64,000 nucleotides of DNA from Coix lacryma-jobi var. lacryma-jobi (Eukaryota > Streptophyta > Magnoliopsida > Poales > Poaceae), in NCBI GenBank assembly GCA_009763385.1, contig CM019824.1, forward strand, positions 110,998,660-111,062,659, read 5' to 3'. The notes under the pieces are model-generated. The model was not told the origin of the DNA. It saw only the letters and a program-made list of their open reading frames with translations, and did not search any database. Of the stretch, positions 43,117-56,130 are shown in pieces. The translations under genes were made by a program, and so were the position numbers. The stretch's first letter is position 1; every line of letters starts with the position of its first letter.

Positions 43117-45996
43117 GTGTGTGAGTTTCCGGATGTTTTTCCTGATGAGTTGCCTGGACTACCGCCGGATAGGGATGTGGAGTTTGCTATAGAGTTAGTC
43201 CCTGGAACGGCACCCATATCTCGGAGACCGTATAGGATGCACGCTAAAGAGTTAGCAGAGCTTAAAGTTCAGTTGCAAGAGCTTTTGGATAAGGGTTTGA
43301 TACACCCTAGTTCATCACCTTGGGGATGTCCCGCTATCTTTGTGAAGAAGAAGGATAAAACTTTGAGGATGTGTGTGGATTACAGACCGTTGAATGCAGT
43401 AACTATAAAGAACAAATATCCCTTACCCCGAATCGATGTCTTGTTTGATCAGTTATCAAAGGCGAAAGTGTTCTCCAAAATCGACCTGAGATCAGGATAC
43501 CATCAGATTAAGATCAAAAGAGAAGATATACCAAAAACAGCTTTCTCTACCAGATATGGACTCTATGAGTATCTCGTTATGTCCTTTGGATTGACCAATG
43601 CACCGGCACATTTCATGTACCTGATGAATTCGGTCTTCATGCCAGAGTTAGATAAGCTCGTTGTAGTGTTCATCGATGATATCTTGGTATATTCTGAAAA
43701 TGAGAAGGATCATGCTGAGCATCTACGAGTTGTTTTGACCCGGCTTCGAGAGCACAAGTTATATGCTAAGTTCAGTAAGTGTGAGTTTTGGTTAAAGAAG
43801 GTACCTTTCCTTGGTCACGTCCTTTCAGAGGAAGGGATCTCTATAGACCCTTCTAAGGTGCAAGAGGTTATAGATTGGGAAGCACCCACAAGTGTTTTTG
43901 AGGTTCGCAGCTTTTTGGGTTTGGCTGGATACTACCGTCGGTTCATTCCGGATTTTTCGAGAATAGCCAAACCTATGACCCGTTTAACGCAGAAAAACAA
44001 GAAGTTCGAATGGACTCCAGAGTGTGAAATAGCTATTCGCACTCTGCGAACGTTGTTGACTTCCGCGCCTGTTTTGGCTCAGCCAAACTTAGAGGAACCT
44101 TTTGATGTTTTTTGTGACGCATCCAAGATTGGACTTGGATGTGTGCTCATGCAGAATGGGAGAGTTATAGCATATGCTTCGCGCCAGTTGCGACCACATG
44201 AAGAGAATTATCCCACTCATGATTGGGAATTGGCAGCCGTCGTGCATGCACTCAAGATCTGGAGGCATTACCTTATGGGAAACCTATGTCTTGTGTACAC
44301 GGATCATAAAAGTTTGAAATATATCTTAACCCGGCCAGAGTTGAACATGAGGCAGAGAAGATGGTTAGAGTTGATTAAGGATTACAACCTTGAAGTGCAT
44401 TACCACCCCGGAAAAGCGAACGTTGTAGCTGATGCCTTGAGTCGCAAGACTCATTGCAACTCCCTACAACCACTGTTGGAAGATGGATTCAACCTTATTC
44501 ACTCTGTTATGCTGAACAATATCACCATACAGTGCACCTTGGAAAGTGACATCATCGAAGGACAAAAGACCGATGAAGAGATCTGTCAGATCAAGAAGAG
44601 GTTGGAAACCAGTAGTTCTTTCAACTTCAGGACTGATGAACAGGGAATCTTGTGGTATGATCAGAGGTTGGTTGTTCCTAAGGACACAGAGCTGAAAGAA
44701 AAAATTCTGAATGAAGCTCACAATTCAAAGTTATCTATCCATCCAGGAAGCAGTAAGATGTACCAAGATCTGAGAACAAGGTACTGGTGGTCTAGGATGA
44801 AGAAGGAAGTTGCAGCTTATGTTGCAAGATGTGATACTTGCTGCAGGATAAAAGCTATACATCTGAGACCTGCCGGATTGTTACAGCCGTTATCTATTCC
44901 AGAATGGAAGTGGGAAGAGATTAGTATGGATTTCATCACAGGTCTTCCCACCACTCAAAAGGGAAATGATTCTATCTGGGTTATCGTGGATCAGTTATCT
45001 AAAGTGGCTCACTTCATCCCGGTTAAGACTACACACCGACCTCATCAGTATGCAGACCTGTACATTCAGAACATCTTGAGGTTACACGGAGTTCTAAAAA
45101 GGATTGTCTCTCATAGAGGACCCCAGTTCATAGCACGTTTTTGGGAACAGTTGCACAAGGAGCTAGGAACCAAGTTGGTAAGAAGTTCCGCTTATCACCC
45201 CCAAACCGCAGGACAAACAGAGAGAGTGAATCAGATTTTGGAAGATATCCTCAGAGCTTGTGTTTTATCTTCAGGAGAATCATGGGAGAAATGGTTACCC
45301 CTTGCCGAGTTTTCGTATAACAACAGCTACCAAGAAAGTATAAAGATGACACCTTTTGAAGTATTATACGGACGAAGATGCAGAACCCCGGTAAATTGGG
45401 TTGAATCAGGAGATCGAGGATTTTATGGGTCAGATTATGTGAAAGATGCTGAAGAGATTGTGCAAAAGGTACAACAACATATCAAAGCAGCGCAATCCCG
45501 ATAGAAAAGTTACGCTAACACATGGAGGAGACCCTTGGAATTTCAAGTCGGAGACTATGTTTACCTCAAAGTCTCACCCATGAGGAAAGTCCAACGTTTT
45601 GGAATTAAGAAAAAGCTAGCACCTCGATATGTGGGACCGTATCAGATCATAGCTAAAAAGGGAGAAGTGGCATATGAAGTGCAGTTACCCCCAGAGATGA
45701 GCGCAGTCTTCCCAGTGTTCCATGTGTCCCAGTTGAAGAAGTGTCTTCGAGTTCCAGAACAAGAAGAAGTTCGGATCCCAGATGTCACAATCAGATCAGA
45801 TCTGGAATACTATGAACAACCTCGGGAGATAATGGACACCAAGACCCGAGAAACTCGCAACCGAACAGTGAAGACTTACAAGATTCTCTGGAGCAACCAC
45901 GGACCCAACGATGCGACTTGGGAAACCGAGGAGTACTTGCGAGTGAACTATCCCACTTTTTATAAAGATTGGTACGTAACTCAAATCTCGGGATGA
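43117..45996 (+). pseudogene. Tekay pol: RT, RNase H, integrase, chromodomain (one TAG, catalytic Asp changed)
   Basis: The frame is open from 43117 to a TAG at 45502-45504 and continues in frame to 45996. RT carries FIDDILVYS (Asp pair at 43675-43680), RNase H DASKIGLG, and integrase an HPGSSKMYQDL...CDTCCRI zinc region. Catalytic residues: D at 44939 is present; the second, expected Asp in IVSxRGPQF, is His (CAT, 45112-45114); E at 45220 is present, with the right spacing. The C terminus is a chromodomain (TYKILWSNHGPNDATWETEEYL, about 45870-45940). Chromodomains of chromovirus integrases are known to direct insertion to heterochromatin through methylated histone tails. This copy lacks a working integrase. 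Confidence 0.92.
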
Positions 45997-46002
45997 GATT
46001 TC

Positions 46003-46019
46003 TTTAAGGGGGGAAGGGC
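46003..46019 (+). promoter_or_regulatory. Polypurine tract of the Tekay element
   Basis: AAGGGGGGAAGGGC directly precedes the 3' LTR start TGTGACAC. Confidence 0.85.
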
Positions 46020-49000
46020 TGTGACACTCTAGTGTCAAGCACTGCATTAGGAACCCCATTAGCTACTAAAGAGTATAAGTAATGCATTGCATCATTTCAT
46101 GTGCATATGAGTGCTTTTTGCCTTTTGTTTATTTATCTAGATTTTGGATTTCTATTTGACTTGATGAGTAAAGTGGATTTCTGTGTTGGCAAATAGTTTT
46201 ATAAAATAGAGAATAATGAGTAGAGTGCTTTTCATGTTTATATTTTGACCTAGTTCAAAATAGTTTGTTAAATAAAAATGAATTAAGCAAAATGTTTTAT
46301 GTTTCAAAATTGGCTTTAATTATAAGGAGATTGTAAAAATGGTTTTCAGAAAAGTGTCTTATATGAAAGTTGTAGAGAAAATTATTTTGAGCAACTTTTA
46401 TATTTGGGTCAAAGCCTGGTTTGGAGTTTTTGAAACTATTTTTGAATGGTCAAAGTTTGAAAAGTTTTTGGAAAAAGAAAAAGGAAAACGATTTTTCCCG
46501 CGCCCACCTTTTCGGCCCAACCGGCCTTTCGGCCCAGCTCAACCCGCGCCCGCTCGCCAGCGCTCGCCCGCGCGCCGCGCGCTGCCGCCGCTGACACGCC
46601 GCGCCGTACGCCGGCCGCAAGCGCCGCGTGCCCGACGATCTCTGCGAAAAATCTCGCGCGGCCACTCCCTCTCCGATCCTTCTCCACACGATCACGCAAG
46701 CGATCGGCTTCGCCCACTCCGTGCTCGCCTCGCCTGCCGAGCCCCTCGTCGACCGCACCCTGCCTCGCCCGCCGCGCCGCCGTGGCCCCCGTCGCGACTG
46801 GCCGTCCGCCGCTCCGCCGAGACCAAAACCCGAGCGCCTCCCTCTCTCCGCTCTCTCACTCTCATTTCGCACACACCCGCCAGCTCTCTCTCCCTCTCCT
46901 CTCCCACGAACATGCCGAGCACTTCACTGCTCGCCGTCGTTCGGCACCGAAGAACCGCACCACCGTTCCGCCCTAGCCGAGCCACCACCTGCCGATTAAC
47001 CTCGGCCACCACCCCGCTATCATCCAGACCACACGGTGCGCACCTCCGCACCACCCGCCGAGCCTCGCTGACGTCGGAGTCCGAGGAGCCCCGCCGCGGA
47101 CGCCATCAGCGCCGTCCGGAGCTCGCGACTGTTCTTCCCCGACCGAAGCTCCTCCGCTCCTCTCCTTCGTCCTCGAGCTTCACCGAGCCAAGGCAAGGTG
47201 AGAACGCCGACTAGCTTCAACGCTACCGCTCTCTCCCACCTCTTCTTCCCCGGCCGAACGCCATGGCCGCCGCCGCGGCCATGCACGAGGCCAAGCTCCC
47301 CTGGAGCCATCCGAGCCAAACCAACCCACTCACGTAGCTCCCTAGGGTTCACAAAGCACTGCGCACGCGCTAATTTGGCCGGCGACCACCGGACACGACC
47401 TAGCCTAGCCCCGCCACCGTCCGCCATGGCCGCTCGCGTGGCCAAGCTTCCTCGGAGCTTCCCGAGCCAAGCCGAGCCCTCCGATAGCCTCCCTAGGGCT
47501 CGAGTAAGCCTATGCCTTCCCCAATTTCACCGGCGACCGCCGGAAACACCGTAGCCGTGTGTCGCCGCCGCCGTCCGCCACCGCTCGCCGCCGGCACGCT
47601 TCGGTCACCCTCTGGCCAAGCCGACCCCACCGCTGGATGCGCCTCGTCGAGCCGAGTCTATCGAGCCTAGCCTCACCGCCGGCGACCTCACCGTCGACGA
47701 GCTTTCGCCGGTCAACACCTTTCCCTGCTTCGCCCTCTCTGACGGGTGGGTCCTGTTGACCAGCGGACCCCGCGCGTCAGTCACACCCGGTCCATGGACC
47801 ACGTTCACGCAGGCCAGCCGGGAAGATTCAAATATGTTTTCCTTTTTGTTTTATTTTCCAGAAATGCTTGTTATTTTTGTGTAGCTCGTTTTAATAGTCC
47901 AAATAAAGTACTTTCAGTTTTGTTAGCTTGTTTATGAGTAGATCTATCATGGAAAAATATGAAAGTATTTTTGGTGAAAGTTTTTATTACTGTTTTTATT
48001 TGATTCAGTTTGTGAGCTTTTGTTTAGATAAATGGAAATAGGTATTTTTTGGTTGAGTTAATTCATGAGAAAATTTGTGTAGGTTTCTTCTCATGATTTG
48101 CACCTCTAAAAAATATATAGTGCACTGTTTATGTGGAAAAAGTTTGTGTTATGATTAAAAGTCCTTTTGGCTGTTTTCTTAGAATAAATATTAAGGTATT
48201 TTATATGTCGAAATAAAATGTGGGAAAAAATTGTGTAGTCTCTGTATGACATGTTCAGGCTAAGAAAAATGTTAAGCATGAGCTGTTGTATGGAAGAATC
48301 TGAAGTTGCTTTACAACTGTACTTTTCTGTGTTTTCCTTTGGAAATTTATGTAAGAAATAATATAATGTTTCTGTTCATGAAACTTCCTTGATAAATATG
48401 AAATGTGAAGTAGAATCTGGAAAAATATGAAAATGAGTTTAGCCCCTTTTTCCAGTAGGATTGTAGTTCAAATGGTTTAAATTGGAATAGATTTGTTTAT
48501 TTTGTGTAGGCTTGCATGTTTATGCTCTGATAGCAAGTTTTCTACAGTAGAATGTTGATGAATAGTTGAAGCTAGGAAAATTATGAAATCTGCTGTTGAA
48601 CACTTTTTGTGTAAAAAGTTAGTTCAAAGCACCTTCTGAGCAGTTTATTTGTTATTTTTATATCTGCAGTTCTCTATTTTATTTCTGGCTGAAAATTATT
48701 CAGTAAAGTCCAGCAGATGCCATTTGCCTTTTGGAATTTTTGTGGATTTTTCTGATTTCAGAAAAATGCACTTGCAGTTCAAACTTAAATTTCTTTTGAA
48801 TTATTAAATAAGAAATAGGTGGATTAATGAAATTGTTTTATGAGATAATTAAGTGTTTACCTCAATGTCAAAAATGGTTCAACAAGTTGGTTTTGTTGGT
48901 TTGCAAGAAATATTTACACTCATACCACCCCATCTCACACCACGCATTATTTATTTATTATTTTCAACCGCATTGCAATAAGATCGATAGTTCAGGAGCA

Positions 49001-50662
49001 AGACCTGGAGCAGGAGATAAGCGCCGAGCAGGAGATCCCGGAACTGCATCAAGCCGAGGAAGTTGACCCCGCGGCCGACACTAACCTGCCTGAGTGCCCT
49101 CCCACGAGGCCTTAGTCTTCTCTCAAGGCAAGCCCCGGAGCATATTAAGCCTCCTGCTCTTTGCAATTAAAATTACATGAGTCCTTTTATATTGTGATGC
49201 ATTAGGTTTAGGAGTTGGAATGAAACCTACTTGCTGCATTACCATTCCTTGGTTATTGATTAATATCTACCTTGTTATCCTGTTATTTATTTACAATGTA
49301 GAATTGCTTAGCTTGCTTAATAAAAGTAGTAGTTAAGAATATTCCCGTAATACCCTGATGGGTAGTTACCGGATCACGGTTGGCTATATTTGCTATCGTG
49401 GAAAAGAACCTGAGTAGTAATGAAATACGGTCAGCTGGAAGGCAAGGCACCAAGTTGGAACTTGGGGGCAGTCCGTCCGTTGGATCGTGTAGGTTTGTAT
49501 CGATGTTGGCCCTCGATCATTTTTGAACGCGCCCTTTTACTTAGGGATACGTCGGTGCCGTAATCATCGACCCCAAAGCCGGTTAGAAGCTGTTCGGGCC
49601 GGTTTCGACCCGTGTCGCGCCCTCTTGTATGGAAATTGCGATCTGCCGCGTGAGGCCATCGCCAGGTTCCAATTGGGCGGTCCGTGCTTGAACCGCGACG
49701 ATTACCACCACGAACAAGCGTCGAGCGGTTGCCCAATGCATGGACCCGACGGGGAAAGTGTGGGCTGGTATTAAAGGTCTTTCACCAGCTGGTTTGGAAT
49801 TCGATTCGAGTCGCCGTCTCCCCCGGTTAGTGGGAAACTATGGCGAGCTTCACCACGATACAACTCCATGTGATGTTTTAAAGGTTCAACTAAAAATGTG
49901 GATAAGTCAACTGGATATGGTTATATTATTGTTTGTTAGACTCAGGTGTGTGCATTAGTTCAGGTGCAAACCTAGAGTAAAGAAATAGGTCTAAAAATAA
50001 CAGCTCAGCAATATCATTAAATCCTCACTTATCTTAATTGAGCTTTTCGCAACTAAAGATCCCAGATCCACCCAAAAAGGCCTTGCATACCCTTGGTGTC
50101 TTTATTTTCAGTTGGACTGGTAAGTCTAGCTGAGTACATTCCCGTACTCAGGGTTTATCCCGTTTGTTGCAGATGGCCAGGTCTACTTTGGCTATTGTAA
50201 GCACTGCCTCTACCCGGTGGAAGGTGATGAGGAGTAGACCCAGGGCAGGGTCGTCCAGAAGCTTCCCCTTTTCTTTTGCTGGTCTGAGACTCCTAGTGGC
50301 ACATTATCTAAAAAGGGAAGAGTGAGTTGTGTTGAGTTGGATTTGTCAAACAATGTTTCATTTGGACCACATGTGTAGTGGTCGTGTTTCAAACTTATTT
50401 AAGCTTCCGCACTTTTAAATTTGGTATTGTAATAACTCTGTTCTAAATTCGCACTCTGATACTTTAAATTCGGTTTCGTTCTCTGTGATGTATCTTTGCG
50501 AATGTAATTCTTGAACAATGTGATCCTGTATGTTGTACGGTGATAGAAATCCTTCGAGATTTCTGAACTACCGGGGTTATATGGGTTCAAGTATGAGTCG
50601 AAGTCAAACGGATTTGACTAAGACGGTACATGAGCTCTTATAATCAGGACGGTTCCGCCACA
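46020..50662 (+). repeat. Tekay 3' LTR (4643 bp)
   Basis: It is the same sequence as 20590-25238, with scattered substitutions and small indels (about 15 differences in the first 620 bp by eye). The same GC-rich block (about 46500-47820), AT-rich middle and hairpin (near 50125-50150) are present. It ends CCGCCACA before TTATC. Confidence 0.95.
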
Positions 50663-50667
50663 TTATC
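50663..50667. repeat. Target-site duplication TTATC (right copy)
   Basis: Matches 20585-20589. Confidence 0.92.
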
Positions 50668-51907
50668 TATCAAAATTAAAGGATAAATAAATATGAAAAG
50701 GGCATGAATTCAATCACCAACAAAGGTTTAGGGGTTTAATTAATAATATTCAACGAGTTTTGGTGAATTGTGATTCTGCAGGGACTAAACAGGAAAACCA
50801 GCACTGATTACTTCCCCTAGAAGGAAACTAACGAAAGATTACGGAACCGGCACGTCAGGAATACTCCAGAAGGACCTAGAGGAAACCAGAGGACACCACG
50901 AGGCGGGGCACCCCGAGAGGCCGCCAGGGGGGACCGACCGGTCCCACCCTATGACCGGTCGGTCTCCCCCTGGGCCCGATGGACTCCGTCTTCTGGAACC
51001 TTCCTCCACCGCCTTTGAGGATCCATCTCAGCCCTACGTGAAGTCGGTTTGATCTAACGACCGCGGTTGATCCCTCAGGGCTATATATAAAGACCCCCAG
51101 GCCCTAGGGAAGATCAAGTCTCTCTTCAGAAAAGTCTACGCCTCATTTAGAAACCCTAGAAGAAGACTTCAAGAGCGAGCTTTCATGTAGAAGACTAGAT
51201 ACCCCTCTAGTTTAGGTTTAGAACCTAGTCTTATACTAGAACTAGAAGAGAGAGAGAGAGAGGAAGAGATCAAGAAGGAGCTCCGGCCTGTCGGATCAAC
51301 TTCTTCATCTTGTACCTGCGGATTCAAGTTCATCTTCAACTTGCTTCAGCAATTGTTTCAGTAATCAACGTCTATATTTAAGTTTGAGGCATTGTTCTTA
51401 TTATTCTTAAGGTTTATGACTCTCTTTTGAGTACTTTAATTCTAGTTACGCTAGAGTTAGAGTAGTTGGATAGTGTAAGCATGGTGCTTAGACTTGATAG
51501 CTCATAATTGCCTCCTATAACGCCGGTAGTAGTGGTTGTTCGCAAGGGTGACTCATATAGCCTTGTTGATTCTTCTATGGACCACTTACCCGTGTGTAGG
51601 CTCGGTAGGATTATACATTTGCATAAAAGACTCATACTCTGTTTGTGACCTTTTATGGCAACTTCCCCACTAAGAATAATATAAACATATCACTCTTGAA
51701 TTGGAATTAGACAACCTTAGTGATCCCCTCTATACTTCTAGATTCTCCGTCCTTGTTAGCTACTCAGGGGTTAGACTTTAAGACTTAACACTATCCGTTC
51801 CTTTGGGTTCGATATTAAAACTGGGTTACTCCGGTGAAGTGCTACATCAGTAGATTTTATCTGTGCGCTTGCGGATAAAGTAGGGTGTGTGTTAATTTAT
51901 ACCAACA
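50668..51907 (+). repeat. Athila-E 3' LTR, remainder
   Basis: It continues the LTR begun at 20573. It has a TATA box (CTATATATAA, 51081-51090) followed by AGACCCCC, the GTGCGCTTGCGG motif near 51873 and the end ACCAACA at 51907. Two GACCGGTC palindromes lie at 50936-50970. Intact length would be about 1257 bp. After it comes GTGAG, the presumed target duplication, whose other copy lies outside the window. Confidence 0.78.
51081..51090 (+). promoter_or_regulatory. TATA box of the Athila-E LTR
   Basis: CTATATATAA, followed by AGACCCCCAGG, in the same context as the TATA boxes of the other Athila LTRs. Confidence 0.65.
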
Positions 51908-52559
51908 GTGAGCTACTCCTAGGAGATCATGGCTCCAACCTAACTCCAAATCCGTGAATCGAAGAAAATCAGGGCAAAAAGGACAAGAACTTGATGCGAT
52001 AGAAAAAACGATCGATCTACATGCTCGTGAGGTTTCGGTTAAATTCCTTCAGTGGAAATGAAGCCTTCACGTCAAAGAACAAGTAGGAACAAATGGATTG
52101 AAAAACAAGTCATCATAGAGAGAGATCGAACAACTGGAAAATTGAGAAGAAAAGTAGAACACGAAGAACACAACAAGAACGTGAATTACACTCTCAATTT
52201 CCAGCCAAAAAATGTCCCCACGAGGAGACAACGGGATTACGGTCCAGTTTCCTCGAAGTCTCAAAAGCACAGAGGTATTGTGGCAATCTGTGGATCTCAG
52301 TAGCTACATCAGAGGAATGGGGAGATGGAAGCCCTAGGCAAAAACTGCAAATGACTAAGATAAGGAGGGAGGTGGGTGTCTCCCTCTACTTATACTAACA
52401 TTATTCCCACTCTACCCCTACTGATACAGTGAGCGAACCAGCTAAACCATAAGGCTATTCAGGACTAGCTCGAAGTTGAAGTTGATCCGACGGCCATGCC
52501 CACACATCCGGTAGCTTTGCCTCGACGCGACCTCACCCAATGCGGCCACGTGCTGTCGT
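51908..52559 (-). repeat. Fragment of an older SIRE-like copia LTR (copy D)
   Basis: It matches solo LTR A from about 13260 to 13945 (for example GTGAGCTA...GAGATCATGGCTC, and GATCCGACGGCCA...GCCACGTGC). It is bounded on the left by Athila-E, inserted at GTGAG, and on the right by copia element C, inserted after GTCGT. A TATA-like TATAAGTAG on the minus strand lies near 52395. No gene. Confidence 0.75.
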
Positions 52560-52939
52560 TGAAGGACCGAGAATGCAATAGCAAGGCTACCAGAGGGGGG
52601 GTGAATGGGAGCTCAAAAATTTCTCTTGAAACTTTGGCCTTTTGTCCCCAAAATCAACCCCAAGAGCTTCGATCGAAACCGTGATGCCCACGACCCTTGG
52701 AAGAGGGTGGATGATCCCTAGGATCACAGCGAGGCACCACAAAGCGATAGCAATCCCAACGCCAAAAGCACCGGCAAACGTAGATAGAAGGCTACGTCGA
52801 GAAATCCCCAAATACCGATGCAAACAAGTAGCAAAGATACCTAGAGAGGTTCCTTGGTCAACTCTAGGGCCAAACAAGAAGTCCGGAATCCAAACGAGGA
52901 AGCCGGTAGAGCGAACGCACTAAAACTCAACAAGCAGCC

Positions 52940-53205
52940 AACTCGCGGAATGTCCGGGCTACAGACCGCGGACTGTCTGCCCTACGGCGGACTGTCCGGG
53001 CTCAGGTGGCGGACTGTCCGCAGGCCAAAAGAGCGAAACAGCAATGTTGCTGAACAGCTGCTGGACGCCTCCCGGACTGTCCGCGACTCAGTACCGTGGA
53101 CTGTCCGCCGGTCAAACTGAGTCAGCACAGCCGAGCCACGCGACCACTGCTCGATCGGAGCCCGACGCGCGGACTGTCCGTGGTGGTACTGGCGGACTGT
53201 CCGCG
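52940..53205. repeat. GCGGACTGTCCGC palindrome minisatellite in copia LTR C
   Basis: About eight copies. It is the reverse complement of the motif in solo LTR B, so the two LTRs agree; solo LTR A has a different motif at the same place. Confidence 0.82.
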
Positions 53206-53997
53206 AGTGCCCAGAAAGGGCGATTTCGGTCGCCCTCAACTCAAATCTTCTTCAAATCGATCCAAACCAAAAACCCTTGATCCCAAACTTGGAGAGGATG
53301 ATCACGAGGTAGTTAGGAGACTATCCCCAAGAAATCATCCGCTCAAATCGATTCAATCAATGGGAAATCGAAGGGGAAGGTGTATGAACCGAAAAAATGA
53401 CACAAAAACGAAATCGACCCAATCTACTTGTTCGTGAGGAGTTAGATGAATTCCTTCGGTGGAAATGATCTCCTCACTATAAAGAACAAGTTGATTCAAG
53501 TGGAATTCGAAAAGACGCGGTATGGAGAGAGATCGAGTGACGGGAAAATCACGGAGAAACGAAGAACGAGAAGAACACGAACAAAACGCGAATCAACACA
53601 TCGATCTGCAACCGTGTGGCTACCACACGCTACAACAGTGAGATTACGGTCTCACTTCCTCAAAATCTCCAGTACACAGAGGTATGATTCTCTGCGGATC
53701 TCAGTAGCTACAGCAGGGGATTGGGAGAGCAGGAAAACCTAGAAGGCAAAAAGCAAATGACTGAGATAGGATGGGAGGTGGGTGTCTCCCTCTACTTATC
53801 CTATTTCTAGTTCCCACTCTACCCCTAACTAATTACAGAGCGAACCAGCTAAACCCTAGGGTTATTCTGGACCAACTCGTGGTAGGTGGTGATCCGACGG
53901 TCACGCCCGCACAACTGGTTGCGTTGCCTCGACGCAACCTCACCGATTGCCGCCACGTGCCGCCACCGCTCTGCTTGTCCTTTTCCCGGACTTCACC

Positions 53998-54222
53998 CCC
54001 GGTTTTGAGGCCCAAACCGGGAAACCAGCCTTCACGACCAACCCCCGGTTTTGAGGCCCAAACCGGGAAATCTGCAGTTCATCGCCTGAGTTTTGTGGCC
54101 CAAACTCAGAAACCCTCAGCACCCAGGTTTTGAGGCCCAAACCTGGAAACTGTCCTCAGCCCAAGTTTTGTGGCCCAAACTCGGAAACCATCAGCGCCCA
54201 GGTTTTGAGGCCCAAACCTGGA
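53998..54222. repeat. Array of six hairpin units in copia LTR C
   Basis: Arms CCCGG/CCGGG (twice), CTGAG/CTCAG, CCAGG/CCTGG (twice) and CCAAG/CTCGG (one mismatch), around a TTTTG(A/T)GGCCCAAA core. Confidence 0.87.
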
Positions 54223-54610
54223 AACCGTCCACTCGGTGGTTTTTCTGTGGCTCAACCAACAAACCGAGCTGTAGAGGGGATGCATCGCCCGTGCACCCCG
54301 TCCACCAACACGTGTCCCCAGGTCCTCGACCCAAGCAACACCGTGTCCGCAAGTCTTCGCTCGTCGCTGTCCCAGGCTGTCAGCCACCACAGCTGATCCT
54401 CAGGCCACCGGTCCCTCAATCCAAGCCTCACGTCCGCCCTTCGCCACTCTCGGTCCATCGACACGACACGTCTCTACTTGACCTTCACCTTGCCTTTGAT
54501 CACTGTATCCGTGCTCGACACCTGCACAACACAAGCCAAAGAATATGCGCATTATCTTAGTTGACAATCACTCATCACTCAGAGACTCGGCATACACCCA
54601 TGTATCCGCA

Positions 54611-56130
54611 ATCTCCCCCTTGATGAGTGCATTGTCAACTAGCAACACAAATCATAAAGGAATAGAGGAAGGAAGGAAGAAATAGAGAGAACTCGGCCAA
54701 ATGACCCAAAAGCATAACAAAGCCGAAGAAGGTCAAGTAAAAGCAAAACAACTTGGTTCCCAAAGACATGGGCAACGGCTCGATGCAACCAAGCAAAGCA
54801 AAGCTAGCCCTCAAGAAGAGGTAGAACAGGCTCAACACCGCTAGCGAGAAAACTCGGCACCAATTGAAATACCAATTGAAATCCATGTAGAATAGAGCTA
54901 GCCCTCAAGAAGAGGCAGAACGGGCTCAACACCGCTAGCAGAAAAGCTCTGAACAATTTGGAAAATTTCAAAGTCTGAAAAATCAAGCCAGCTAAAACTC
55001 CCCCTCCAATGATGCACACAACCAGGAAATCTCCCCGTAGATCGACTCGGAAAGTACATGTTTTGCAATATTTTCTCCGGCTTAGTTGAAAATGCACCAT
55101 AAACAAGTTTCTCCCCCTGGACAAAATAACTCCCCCTTCCAAAATGCATATGAATCAGAAATGCAAGTTAGCAGCTTCAGGAATATAGTTGATAGAATAT
55201 GAAGATGCTTGACAAAATGCTGATCCGATGACTCGACAATATGCACAGAATGCTAGCAAAGGCTCAAACTGATCACTCAATACGAAATATGAACATGTAA
55301 GCAAAGTGAGCAGTTTTAGCCATTCAGAAAAGGATGTTCACCACAAAAAATAGCACTGACATGTATAGACAGGAAGTCAAACAGGTGCTAAACATGTATA
55401 CAAAGTGAACTACCCCTAGCAAAGTTCAATCATCATGCTATAGAATGAAACAAAGACTTGTGTATCCAGATTTTATCGGAGTTGCAGCGGTTAAGTTTAC
55501 ACAAGTTCAAATGGCAGCATGTGATTGCAAGAGGTTGAAAGCTTGTCATTGCCTAACTTTTCAACTGTGCGAAGCCTATGTAGAAGCAATCAACAGCTTA
55601 AAGCAATAGTTTCGGTCCTACACTACACAGCTCAAGTTTAACTCAAAGTGCAATGAGAAATAGTCTAGATACTGTGATGTGCAGACAAGCAAACCCATCT
55701 CGATCTTTTCAATTCACTTTGACTTGGTTCAATTTTAAAGACAGAATATGAATGTACCAAGCAAGTGAATGACTCAGAACTAGAGACATAGCAACCTAGC
55801 ATATATGAAAAGCACAAGTGATTTCAACACATTCTACACATGCTTAGTTGCATATCTCAATGGTGAACATTTTCAAGTTTTATGTTCATTAATCAAATTC
55901 ACCATTCATAAAATAGCTCAGCTCACAACATGTATCAGTGATAAAAAAGAGCATAAACTACAACATCATCATAAGGCATCGGAGCATACACTGTACATGA
56001 CATAGTCACATTCTAAAGATTTTATTCATGAAGCTCAGAATGTATATAAGCAAGATGTGATGCAGAAAAGATACCAATTTGAAAAACACAAAGTCAGTTT
56101 ATGATACAAGAGTCAAAATGTTTCCCCCAT
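54611..56130 (-). other. Copia element C 3' untranslated region
   Basis: About 1.5 kb between the pol stop and the LTR. No convincing gene. A 60-bp direct repeat ('ctagccctcaagaagaggtagaac...aacaccgctagc') occurs twice, at about 54807-54845 and 54898-54940. Confidence 0.6.

Larger units (their letters stand above)
20590..50662 (+). mobile_element. Tekay-type Ty3/gypsy chromovirus with 4.65-kb LTRs, hosting Tat-2
   Basis: Two long direct repeats (20590-25238 and 46020-50662) start TGTGACAC and end CCGCCACA, bounded by TTATC on both sides. Inside are a tRNA-Met-type primer site, a leader split by Tat-2, a histone-tail-like frame, gag, protease, RT, RNase H, integrase with chromodomain, and a polypurine tract. 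Without Tat-2 and its extra TSD copy the element is about 15.8 kb. The chromodomain and gag type place it among chromoviruses, best fit Tekay/Del. It carries many in-frame stops, a protease-RT frameshift and a changed integrase catalytic residue, so this copy cannot make its own proteins. Confidence 0.93.
52560..54610 (-). repeat. 3' LTR of copia element C (2051 bp)
   Basis: On the minus strand it starts TGCGGATACATGGGTG and ends CTCGGTCCTTCA. Same family as solo LTRs A and B. It holds about eight GCGGACTGTCCGC palindromes (52940-53205) and the hairpin array (53998-54222). The run of seven Gs at 52594-52600 corresponds to the C run near the end of solo LTR B. Confidence 0.87.

Noticed and set aside
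52594..52605. G run at 52594-52600 read as a polypurine tract with an LTR starting TGAATGGGAG
   Set aside because: TSDs of solo LTRs A and B place the LTR edge at TGAAGGACCG, so the G run is inside the LTR.
55805..56005. Small frames in the copia 3' region
   Set aside because: AT-rich, short, with no family and no coding bias visible.
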